Source of the DNA: Erysipelotrichaceae bacterium
GTDB taxonomy: Bacteria > Bacillota_I > Bacilli_A > Erysipelotrichales > Coprobacillaceae
Assembly (NCBI GenBank): GCA_018365815.1
Contig: JAGZJH010000054.1
Location: forward strand, 1 to 8,170
Reading direction: 5' to 3'
Length of the DNA stretch: 8,170 nt
Positions within the stretch are counted from its first letter, which is position 1, and every line of letters starts with the position of its first letter. The translations under genes and the position numbers were made by a program. Positions 1 to 5,966 of this stretch are shown piece after piece. The notes under the pieces are model-generated. The model did not search any database, was not told the DNA's origin, and was given only the letters and a program-made list of their open reading frames with translations.

Positions 1-435
1 TCTAAAAATGCCGACTATGGCGCAGCGGAAGCCTATCTCACATTTGAGCATGACGAGTTTACCATGAAGCCCATCCTTGATGAAAACGGGCGGCTGATAC
101 CGAGGGAGGATTACCGCATTTCTTCCCTTAACTGCGAGGGCGAGGATTTCGCCGTTGTCTGTATGCGAGCCAATCTCCGCTATGAGAAAAACCAAAAACG
201 GGAAGATGTGAAAAGCCACCACTATATCATCAGCTTTGACCCACGGGACGGGACAGATAACGGCTTGACCGTAGACCGGGCGCAGGAGCTGGGCGAGCAG
301 TTCTGCAAGGCACATTTCCCCAGACACCAAGCCCTTGTATGTACCCACCCGGACGGGCATAACCACAGTGGCAATATCCATGTGCATATCGTTATCAACT
401 CCCTGCGGATTTATGAAGTCCCACTTGGAGTGTAG
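1..435 (+). pseudogene. N-terminal fragment of a MobA/MobL-type conjugative relaxase
   Basis: Relaxases nick the origin of transfer and lead the strand into the recipient. The frame is open from base 1, so the ATG at 64 is internal; from memory of the family the true start lies only some ten codons upstream of the window. Visible marks are a KSHHYIISFDPRD segment, THPDGHNHSGN, and the HVHIVIN histidine motif typical of HUH relaxases (codons about 122-128 counted from base 1). After IYEVPL the frame runs into GV-stop, where family members continue for several hundred residues. The break falls at about 425-430, where sequence antisense to an IS66 gene begins. The fragment therefore keeps part of the nuclease fold but lacks everything downstream, and is presumably inactive. 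It is clearly richer in G+C than the cargo genes. The fit to Tn1549-like elements is recalled, not searched. Confidence 0.88.
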
Positions 436-807
436 TTCTGATTAAGTCTGGATTAGTGTTATTAAAGAATCGAATGGTAGAATTACCTATCATGATTTCC
501 ATAGCAACACTAGTATCAGTGTTAGGCGTTGCTAGAATGCGTGTGTTTTGCTCCATTATTGTAGCAACTGGTGCTGGTTCCGGAACCAGATCTACTTTGA
601 CAACTTCCTGATGAACAGGGGTTCCCGAGTGCTTACTCTCGTAATTAGGTATTGTCATACCATCTTTCGCAACTTACTGACCCAGTTGTAAAAAGTAGCA
701 GCATGAATTCCATGTGCTTCACACCACTGGTAATCAGAAAGACCGCTGGAACGGTATTCCATAATAAGTTTCAGCTGTTCTTCACGATTGACACGTTTTG
801 CTTTCAT
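427..807 (-). pseudogene. IS66 TnpA-like accessory protein, frameshifted and 3'-truncated
   Basis: The start is the ATG at 807-805, which has a TTGGAGG ribosome binding site at 817-823 on the minus strand; a longer frame up to 888 has no such support. The first 48 codons encode a helix-turn-helix protein (EEQLKLIMEYRSSGLSDYQW, then GIHAATFYNWVSKLRK) of the kind found in the first gene of IS66 elements. Translation then hits a stop at about 655, while the matching continuation (GMTIPNYESKHSGTPVHQEV onward to PDLIRTTLQ) is in another frame. Adding one A in the short A-run at 665-667 would restore KLRK-NGMTIP, so a one-base deletion is the simplest reading. After TTLQ the frame runs into antisense relaxase sequence, so the natural C-terminus is missing, though probably only a few residues of it. 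Confidence 0.78.
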
Positions 808-826
808 AATTGTTAACCTCCAAGTA

Positions 827-877
827 GAGTAAAACGCTTGCATTATAATCTCGAAATGGAGCAAAACGCTTGCGTTT
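827..877. repeat. Two direct repeats with an embedded palindrome upstream of the IS66 tnpA-like gene
   Basis: GAGTAAAACGCTTGCATT (827-844) and GAGCAAAACGCTTGCGTT (859-876) match at 16 of 18 bases and start 32 bases apart, about three helical turns. The second copy contains the perfect palindrome AAACGC-TT-GCGTTT (864-877). They lie between the IS end and the accessory gene start, where a promoter or transposase site would be expected. No function can be read from the sequence alone. Confidence 0.6.
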
Positions 878-902
878 CCTAGGTACAATTATAAAGCAGA
901 AA

Positions 903-925
903 CGGAGTGGATAAAATCCACCCCG
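903..925. repeat. Subterminal inverted repeat of the IS66 remnant
   Basis: Arms CGGAGTGGAT (903-912) and ATCCACCCCG (916-925) pair over ten positions with one mismatch, leaving a three-base loop. The structure sits just inside the IS terminal repeat. It may be part of the transposase binding site or may stop transcription reading into the element; the T-run after it is too short on either strand to call a terminator. Confidence 0.5.
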
Positions 926-940
926 AAACTAAGCACTTAC
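921..940 (-). repeat. IS66 terminal inverted repeat (the surviving end)
   Basis: Read on the minus strand from 940 this is GTAAGTGCTTAGTTTCGGGG, fitting the GTAA-starting tips I recall for IS66-family elements. The partner end is missing, so the usual 8-bp target duplication cannot be tested. The bases just outside form a small inverted repeat (CTTAC, 936-940, and GTAAG, 946-950). Confidence 0.55.
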
Positions 941-1016
941 GAAAAGTAAGAGGCAATATTTAATGTAAAGGACAAAATATAGCAATAAAAGCCAAAACTA
1001 CCAAGAAAAAAAATCA

Positions 1017-1053
1017 TGTATTATAATTGAAAACAAGAAATCAACGAAGGAGG
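1017..1053 (+). promoter_or_regulatory. Putative promoter -10 and ribosome binding site of the RiPP operon
   Basis: A perfect TATAAT lies at 1022-1027 with a TG at 1017-1018, three bases before the hexamer rather than the ideal one. No good TTGACA is visible 16-18 bases upstream (TACCAA at 999-1004). AAGGAGG at 1047-1053 sits ten bases before the ATG at 1064. If the -10 is used, transcription would start at about 1034, leaving a leader of only about 30 bases. This is the only promoter-like sequence seen between the IS end and the first cargo gene, so the weak -35 suggests either activator control or read-through from upstream. Confidence 0.5.
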
Positions 1054-1063
1054 AAGTTGGAGT

Positions 1064-2608
1064 ATGGAAGGAGTTATACAGTCTAGGGAAGAGTTATTAA
1101 ATACACTAATCAAGCTAAAAGAAGAAAAGGATTTATCAAGAATAGGAAGGTTATTTAGAACTAATTCTAATTGCTATTTTTATGATACTGGAACTGGGAA
1201 AGTCGTACAAATGGAACCAGTAGTTTATGAATGGTTAGAAAAATTTTTTACTGGAAAAAGTGAAAACTTAATAAGAAGTGAAGAATTAGAAGAATTCTTA
1301 GATGTGTCTGTCAAAGAACATCTTTTTCAGGCACCTTCAATTGCGCAATTGTATGATAGAGGATTTTATGAAGATCTCTCACATCAGGTTAATCAAAATG
1401 TGCAACAGATTATTCTAGAAGTTACAGGAAATTGCAATTTACGTTGTGAGTATTGTATTTATAACGAAGGATATGAAGAAAACAGAAATTTTAATTCAGA
1501 AAATATGAGCAAAGAGACAGCGTTGGCTGCGATTGATTACTTGGCAGAACATGGATCGGAAGAAGTTGCTTTAGCATTTTATGGAGGGGAACCATTGCTG
1601 AGGTTTTCCTTAATAAAGGAATGTATAGAATATGCAAAAAAAGCATTAAGTGACAAGAAAGTTACATATTCGTTTACTACTAATTGTACGTTGATGAGTG
1701 AAGAAATGGCAGAGTATTTTTCAGGAATAAAAGGAATATCTATTCTGTGTAGCATAGATGGACCTGAACATATTCATGATGAACATAGAAAGGATGTTAA
1801 TGGAAGAGGGACATTTGATAGAGCTATAAAAGGATTAAAGAATTTAGTTAGAGCGTTTCAAAATAATAAAGATAACGTAGAGAAACAGTTAGCTATTAAC
1901 GGTGTATTTTGTCCACCATATACAGAAGAAAAAGTTGAAGAAATATATAATTTTTTCAAAAACTTAGAATGGTTACCTGAAAATGTTGGTATTCAATTTG
2001 AACCAGTACGTTTTGGATCATTACCAGTAAAAAATAAACAAGAAAAGGATAAAGTAGAAAATGAGTTTTTAGAAAATCCAATGTGGTCATGGGGGAAAAA
2101 ACAGTACGAAGAGAAGGCACTTCCAGAAGAACAAGATAAAAAAAGTTGGTTGTTTTTATCCGAAATTGAAAACGCTTTGACAGCTATACAAAAGCGATAC
2201 ATATATGACATTCCCTTAGCAAACTATCCTTTTAATGCATGTTGTATTCCAGGAGCACGACGAATTTATGTAAATACTAAAGGTGAGTTTTTATTATGTG
2301 AAAGAATAGAGAATTCACCTAACATTGGCAACATAAAGGACGGAATAAATATTGAGGCAATAAAGAAGTTTTATGTTAAAGAATATTCTGATAAATCAAT
2401 AGATGAGTGTAAGAAGTGTTGGGCAATACGATTATGTAGGGTGTGCTATGCTGAGTGTTATAATAAAAATGGTATAGATGTAGAGGAAAAATGTAAAGTA
2501 TGCAAAATGATTAGAAATTCAGTTGAAGAAAATTTAAAACTATATCATGAAGTATTGGAAAAAAATCCTAGCAAATTGGCTAAGCTCAATGAATTAATTA
2601 TGGCATAG
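1064..2608 (+). CDS. Radical SAM/SPASM peptide maturase (thioether-forming RiPP enzyme)
   Basis: This 514-residue cytoplasmic enzyme probably uses S-adenosylmethionine and iron-sulfur clusters to join cysteine sulfurs to backbone carbons of the peptide encoded next. Residues about 1-100 look like a leader-binding RRE/PqqD-like region (NCYFYDTGTGKVV, then an acidic helical stretch). The radical SAM cluster motif CNLRCEYC is at C124, C128 and C131 (CX3CX2C), followed by GGEP at 174-177. The C-terminal SPASM region has C394-x12-G-x4-C412, then C449, C452, C458, C461, C465, C477 and C480, enough for two auxiliary clusters; the stretch CKKCWAIRLCRVCYAEC is very like maturases of Cys-rich clostridial peptides (CcpM-type and the ruminococcin C enzymes, recalled). 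The length is normal for such enzymes. The start is fixed by AAGGAGG ten bases upstream. Placing the maturase before the precursor is less common than the reverse. The exact bond type (alpha, beta or gamma thioether) cannot be told from sequence. Confidence 0.92.
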   Translation: MEGVIQSREELLNTLIKLKEEKDLSRIGRLFRTNSNCYFYDTGTGKVVQMEPVVYEWLEKFFTGKSENLIRSEELEEFLDVSVKEHLFQAPSIAQLYDRGFYEDLSHQVNQNVQQIILEVTGNCNLRCEYCIYNEGYEENRNFNSENMSKETALAAIDYLAEHGSEEVALAFYGGEPLLRFSLIKECIEYAKKALSDKKVTYSFTTNCTLMSEEMAEYFSGIKGISILCSIDGPEHIHDEHRKDVNGRGTFDRAIKGLKNLVRAFQNNKDNVEKQLAINGVFCPPYTEEKVEEIYNFFKNLEWLPENVGIQFEPVRFGSLPVKNKQEKDKVENEFLENPMWSWGKKQYEEKALPEEQDKKSWLFLSEIENALTAIQKRYIYDIPLANYPFNACCIPGARRIYVNTKGEFLLCERIENSPNIGNIKDGINIEAIKKFYVKEYSDKSIDECKKCWAIRLCRVCYAECYNKNGIDVEEKCKVCKMIRNSVEENLKLYHEVLEKNPSKLAKLNELIMA

Positions 2609-2610
2609 AT

Positions 2611-2632
2611 ACAATTTCCATAATGGAATTGT
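2611..2632 (+). promoter_or_regulatory. Intercistronic hairpin between maturase and precursor genes
   Basis: ACAATT-T-CCA (2611-2620) pairs with TGGAATTGT (2624-2632): nine base pairs with one bulged T and a three-base loop, starting two bases after the maturase stop codon. No T-run follows, so it is not a standard terminator. It could be an RNA processing or stability element that lets precursor mRNA accumulate above maturase mRNA. Role inferred; structure seen. Confidence 0.5.
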
Positions 2633-2666
2633 AAATAAATTATTAAATACATAGGAGGTATGTAGC

Positions 2667-2882
2667 ATGACAAAAGTAGTAAATCCAATTAACAGAACTA
2701 ATGATGAAATGGAATCAAAAGCTTGTGGTTGCAAATGTGTTTGTAATGAAAATATTGCACCACATGGTATTGGACAAGCCGGAGCTTGGGTACCACTTAT
2801 TCCTGGTTGTGGTTGTATTTGCAGTAGTAATACAGACAATAAAAATGCAAATAGCAACGTTTATCATGATCAGCAGAGCTAA
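2667..2882 (+). CDS. Cys-rich RiPP precursor peptide (sactipeptide/ranthipeptide type)
   Basis: The peptide has 71 residues and a strong AGGAGG site (2653-2658) eight bases before its ATG. The first 19 residues (MTKVVNPINRTNDEMESKA) are polar and Cys-free and serve as the likely leader. The rest holds seven cysteines in two tight clusters: C20, C22, C24, C26 (CGCKCVC) and C48, C50, C52 (CGCIC). They are separated by a Gly/Ala/Pro-rich linker containing HGIGQAGAWVPLIPG and followed by an Asn-rich tail (NTDNKNANSNVYHDQQS). The two clusters are a near repeat (CGC-K/I-C), fitting a two-hairpin fold in which each cluster is thioether-bonded to residues further along the chain. There is no GG leader motif, in keeping with an exporter without a C39 domain. 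The tail NANSNV recalls the NANANV tail I remember from ruminococcin C, but the Cys spacing is different. A copper- or zinc-binding peptide is a less likely alternative, given the maturase next door. The overlapping frame 2701-2922 is a shadow. Confidence 0.88.
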   Translation: MTKVVNPINRTNDEMESKACGCKCVCNENIAPHGIGQAGAWVPLIPGCGCICSSNTDNKNANSNVYHDQQS

Positions 2883-2894
2883 GAAAGGAATGTT

Positions 2895-2920
2895 AAGGGG
2901 AGGCGTAAGCTTCCCCTTTT
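2895..2920 (+). terminator. GNRA-capped hairpin, likely partial terminator after the precursor gene
   Basis: AAGGGGAGGC (2895-2904) and GCTTCCCCTT (2909-2918) form a ten-pair stem with one G-T wobble, closed by the GTAA tetraloop (GNRA class). The T-run is short: four Ts at 2917-2920, the first two inside the stem. It starts 12 bases after the precursor stop and ends ten bases before the exporter ATG. The natural reading is an attenuator that makes far more precursor message than exporter message. The left arm also contains the only Shine-Dalgarno-like GGAGG (2899-2903) ahead of the exporter. Confidence 0.8.
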
Positions 2921-2929
2921 AAAGCACTT

Positions 2930-4714
2930 ATGAAAAAAAAATATAATTGGTTATTGACATATTATAAAACAGTAAAACTGTTATGTAAAGTATCGCCGCA
3001 ATATCTTTTTTTTACTGTAGTATTAAGTTTAATCATAGGAATATCGACTCCGATTACAATTTATATTTGGAAAGATGTAATTAACTCAATTGAATCTATA
3101 ATTAAAATAGCTAATGTATCAATTCAAGATATTAATATACTTTTTAAAATTATAATAATTTATTTGATAGTTAAGCAAATAAATTGTTTAGCTATGGCGT
3201 TAATGCAGTATGTGCAAAATATTTATAGTGACTATATTAATAAGGACATTGCAGAGTTAATTTTTAAAAAAGTATTATCGTATAAATTGGAAACATTTGA
3301 CAATTCAAATATGTATAACGAAATCGAAAAAGCAAATACTGAAACAGCAGCAAGAAGTCTTAGTATTTTGCAGATATTGGTTAATTCTATACAATATATT
3401 ACTGCCTTTATTGGGACTGCAATGATTTTATTACCATATAGTAAGTTCGTTGTGCTAGGATGTATTGTTACATCTATACCAGCATTTTATGTGGGATATA
3501 GAATTATGAATAAACTATATGAGGTGTATAATAGACGATTCGAGAGAAATAGATTTATCAATGCAATAAAGAAAATTTTGACAAATTCTGATTCCCTGAA
3601 AGAAATAAAAATTTTTGGTAGTGGATATTATTTATTAGAGAAAATAGAAAAATCTTTTAAAAAGAATATCGGAGAGGATAAAAAACTTCAAAAAAAAATT
3701 ACACTTGAGAATGTAGCAACGTTGTGTTTTGATGATATAGGTACAATTCTTCTAAAAGGAGTTGTAATTGGAATTGGGATAAAGAATAAAGTTATGATAG
3801 GAACTATTATGATGAATATATCTGCGGTAGATAGTGTAAAGAATTCTTTAAAGAATTTATTGTCTGTATTATCTACAGCATGTGAAGATTGTCTATACAT
3901 GCAAAGTTTTTTTAATATATGTGAACAAAAAGCTAGGGTAATAGAAAAGCCGGATTTCAGTGAAGAAATAAATAGTATAGAGTTTATAGATGTTTCTTTT
4001 AAATATCCTAAAACCGAGGGCAATATTATTAATAGGTTAAATATGAGATTTGTTAGAGGAAAAAATTATGCAATTATAGGGGCAAATGGTAGTGGGAAAT
4101 CCACAGTAATTAAACTTCTATGTGGACTGTATTATGCAACAGAAGGAAAAATTTTAATAAATGGACAGGATATAAGAAAATTCAATACTATATCAATTTA
4201 CAATAAGATTGGATGTGTATTCCAGGAATTTGTTAAATACCCACTTAGTATAAAAGAAAATATAGCCATTTCTAATATTCAAGAGAAGGAAAATGAACAA
4301 TTAATAAAAGAAGCGGCTAAAAGAGTAGGACTGGATCAATATATAGAAAAATTACCTGATAAATATAATACACAATTAAAAAGGGAATGGACTAAAGGGA
4401 TGGAACTGTCAGGAGGACAGTGGCAGAGAGTTGCGGTGTCTAGATGTTTTATGAAGGATTTTGATGTTTTAATTATGGATGAACCTTCTGCATCCTTAGA
4501 TATAATGGCAGAAAAACAATTATATGATAATCTTCAAAAATTAAATCGAAAAAATTTAAGCGTTTTTGTCACACATCGTTATATAGATCCTGATTTAATA
4601 GATGAAATTATTGTATTAGATAAAGGAAAAATAGTACAAAAGGGAACACCTAAAGAGCTATCTTTATGTAAAGGGTTTTATAGTGATATGTTAAAGACAT
4701 ACAAAATTATGTGA
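2930..4714 (+). CDS. ABC exporter, fused membrane and ATPase domains, without peptidase domain
   Basis: At 594 residues this is a half-transporter that dimerises in the membrane and is the likely exporter of the mature peptide. The membrane domain covers residues about 20-335, with hydrophobic spans near 24-46, 71-93, 152-170, 174-192 and 262-284. The nucleotide-binding domain follows: Walker A GANGSGKST (384-392), Q-loop VFQEF, signature LSGGQ (493-497), Walker B VLIMDEP (513-519), D-loop SASLD and switch H549 in FVTHR; all are intact. There is no N-terminal C39 peptidase, so leader removal must be done elsewhere, most simply by the M16 protein next in line. The ATG at 2930 has no Shine-Dalgarno sequence at a normal distance, and no other in-frame start exists before the stop at 2906. 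The stop TGA at 4712-4714 lies 20 bases before the next gene's ATG. A lipid or peptide exporter of another kind cannot be excluded from sequence alone. Confidence 0.9.
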   Translation: MKKKYNWLLTYYKTVKLLCKVSPQYLFFTVVLSLIIGISTPITIYIWKDVINSIESIIKIANVSIQDINILFKIIIIYLIVKQINCLAMALMQYVQNIYSDYINKDIAELIFKKVLSYKLETFDNSNMYNEIEKANTETAARSLSILQILVNSIQYITAFIGTAMILLPYSKFVVLGCIVTSIPAFYVGYRIMNKLYEVYNRRFERNRFINAIKKILTNSDSLKEIKIFGSGYYLLEKIEKSFKKNIGEDKKLQKKITLENVATLCFDDIGTILLKGVVIGIGIKNKVMIGTIMMNISAVDSVKNSLKNLLSVLSTACEDCLYMQSFFNICEQKARVIEKPDFSEEINSIEFIDVSFKYPKTEGNIINRLNMRFVRGKNYAIIGANGSGKSTVIKLLCGLYYATEGKILINGQDIRKFNTISIYNKIGCVFQEFVKYPLSIKENIAISNIQEKENEQLIKEAAKRVGLDQYIEKLPDKYNTQLKREWTKGMELSGGQWQRVAVSRCFMKDFDVLIMDEPSASLDIMAEKQLYDNLQKLNRKNLSVFVTHRYIDPDLIDEIIVLDKGKIVQKGTPKELSLCKGFYSDMLKTYKIM

Positions 4715-4724
4715 AAAGTAGAAT

Positions 4725-4729
4725 GGAGG
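4725..4729 (+). promoter_or_regulatory. Ribosome binding site that fixes the M16 peptidase start
   Basis: GGAGG lies five bases before the ATG at 4735. It favours that start over the GTG at 4711, which would overlap the exporter stop and has no such site, and over the ATG at 4723, whose own codons overlap the site. Confidence 0.7.
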
Positions 4730-4734
4730 TTGCA

Positions 4735-5886
4735 ATGACTATAAATTACATAAAAACACAAGGAAGTAATTTCAATATATCCTTTGTGTTTGATCAAGGG
4801 TCGGTGAATGAGTTAAGAGAACAATGTGGGTATACACATTTATTAGAGCATTGTTTGTTAGAAATGTTTAGATTAGAGAAAGATTGTACTGTACAAGCAT
4901 ATACAGAATTTGATCATGTAGAGTTTGATTTTTTGTTTTTTAAGAATAATGGAGATGATATATATATCAATATATTCGATAATATAAAGAGGGTATTTAC
5001 TGAAGAACATATTGGGGAAACAGTGTTAAGACAAGCTAAAAAGGAAGTATTAAATGAGATTAAGGAATTTAACCCTCGAAAAAAAATGACTTCTGAGTTC
5101 TCCGAAATTATTTCAGCAGGAAATGTACAAAAAATACCATTGGGTGAGAAGGAATCTATTGAAAACGCATCTATAGAAACGATAGAAAGATTTAAAAGAG
5201 AATTTTGGAATAACTGTAAAATTTTGCTGGTAGCTGTAACAGAAATTGATTATGAAAGTTTCATATCATTTATTCCAGATGTGATAAAAGAAAAATGTAA
5301 ACAAGAGAGAATCATAGATATTAACATAGGGAATCAAATAAGGTATGATCATGATAAAGTTTTTATAAAAGATATGAGGCAGAAACTTGTATGTCTATAT
5401 AAATATACTATAAGTGATATTAAAGGAAAATTAGTTCAAATTTTATCGGATAAACTTATTGAAGATATTATACTGAGTGAAAAACAAATAGAAGATATCA
5501 AAATATCATACAAGTATATTACGCTTTCTTTGAAATATATAGTTATAGATATAAAATTTACAGAAGGATATAATAGTGTTTTTAGTATATTGGAATTTGT
5601 AGAGATAGTAAAAAGACAATTGAATCATTCTAGATTGGAAAAGACTAAAAGTAAAATTAAATTTTATTTTGAGCAATACCAAAAAAATGGGATTACTATC
5701 CAAATGTTTAGATTATATAGTAAACAAGAGTTTTTGTATAGAGAACCTAATATTTTTAATGATTTTTCTTATAAAAAGATTAAAGATATAATGGATCTAA
5801 TTACTGTAGAGAATATCTTAGAATATTTGTCAATAATAGAAAAAACAAGAGTTATGTCATTTATTGAAGAAATCGAGAATGAATGA
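4735..5886 (+). CDS. M16-family zinc peptidase, probable leader peptidase
   Basis: With the start at 4735 the protein has 383 residues, slightly shorter than a usual single-unit M16 protein (about 400-430). The inverted zinc motif HxxEH is intact as HLLEH (H35, E38, H39) within GYTHLLEHC, matching the family pattern G-x-x-H-x-x-E-H. VQAYTEFDHVEFDF (53-66) fits the conserved NAxT...Y strand, and KEVLNEIKEF places E108 as the likely third zinc ligand, 69 residues after H39 (74-77 is usual in larger members). No signal peptide or membrane span is visible, so it should act in the cytoplasm. M16 proteins occur with radical SAM RiPP systems such as the subtilosin alb and PQQ clusters, where they trim the modified peptide. 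The C-terminal half is lysine/isoleucine-rich and not recognisable in detail; M16 enzymes often work as dimers, and no second subunit is seen here. Confidence 0.8.
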   Translation: MTINYIKTQGSNFNISFVFDQGSVNELREQCGYTHLLEHCLLEMFRLEKDCTVQAYTEFDHVEFDFLFFKNNGDDIYINIFDNIKRVFTEEHIGETVLRQAKKEVLNEIKEFNPRKKMTSEFSEIISAGNVQKIPLGEKESIENASIETIERFKREFWNNCKILLVAVTEIDYESFISFIPDVIKEKCKQERIIDINIGNQIRYDHDKVFIKDMRQKLVCLYKYTISDIKGKLVQILSDKLIEDIILSEKQIEDIKISYKYITLSLKYIVIDIKFTEGYNSVFSILEFVEIVKRQLNHSRLEKTKSKIKFYFEQYQKNGITIQMFRLYSKQEFLYREPNIFNDFSYKKIKDIMDLITVENILEYLSIIEKTRVMSFIEEIENE

Positions 5887-5927
5887 TGCAAGTATTATGT
5901 AAAGTATAAAATCTGATCATAGCATAA

Positions 5928-5966
5928 TATAATTGTACTATTAATTAGTTAAAAGGAGTAAATGTA
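5928..5966 (+). promoter_or_regulatory. Possible internal promoter and ribosome binding site before the ATPase gene
   Basis: The 80-base gap between the peptidase and ATPase genes is the longest inside the cassette. It holds a perfect TATAAT (5928-5933) but no good -35 hexamer at 16-18 bases. AAAAGGAG (5951-5958) is the ribosome binding site for the ATG at 5967. The ATG at 5962 is followed at once by a stop. A separate promoter would let the ATPase/permease pair be made alone, as expected for immunity, but TATAAT matches are common in DNA this AT-rich. Confidence 0.3.

Larger units (their letters stand above)
427..940 (-). mobile_element. IS66-family insertion sequence remnant
   Basis: One terminal inverted repeat (921-940), a short non-coding lead and a TnpA-like accessory gene running leftward are present. 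The tnpB and tnpC (DDE transposase) genes and the second inverted repeat are absent. The remnant ends abruptly inside or at the very end of the accessory gene, where relaxase sequence takes over at about 427. An element in this state cannot move by itself. Identification rests on the protein resemblance to the small HTH-type first ORF of IS66 elements and on an end reading GTAAGTGCTTAG on the minus strand, which fits the GTAA-type tips I recall for this family. Confidence 0.75.

Noticed and set aside
827..877. Possible CRISPR-like array from the repeated CAAAACGCTTGC motif
   Set aside because: There are only two copies, the repeats are short and no cas gene is present.
808..888. N-terminal extension of the IS66 accessory protein to 888
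   Set aside because: The added residues are unlike the family, and a TTGGAGG site sits just before the ATG at 807.
2594..2857. Minus-strand open frame antisense to the precursor, 87 codons
   Set aside because: It is a shadow of the Cys-rich frame, with no ribosome binding site or recognisable protein.
2701..2922. Open frame of 73 codons overlapping the precursor gene in another frame
   Set aside because: It has no ribosome binding site and runs through the terminator hairpin; the Cys-rich frame has a strong AGGAGG site and a patterned sequence.
3688..4023. Minus-strand open frame of 111 codons inside the exporter gene
   Set aside because: It is antisense to a clearly coding ABC exporter and has no ribosome binding site; the same holds for the other minus-strand frames at 1993, 5506, 6941 and 7189 and the plus-strand frame at 7624.
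4711..4734. Longer version of the M16 protein beginning at GTG 4711
   Set aside because: It would overlap the exporter stop and lacks a Shine-Dalgarno; GGAGG at 4725-4729 is well placed for ATG 4735, and M16 homology starts after that.
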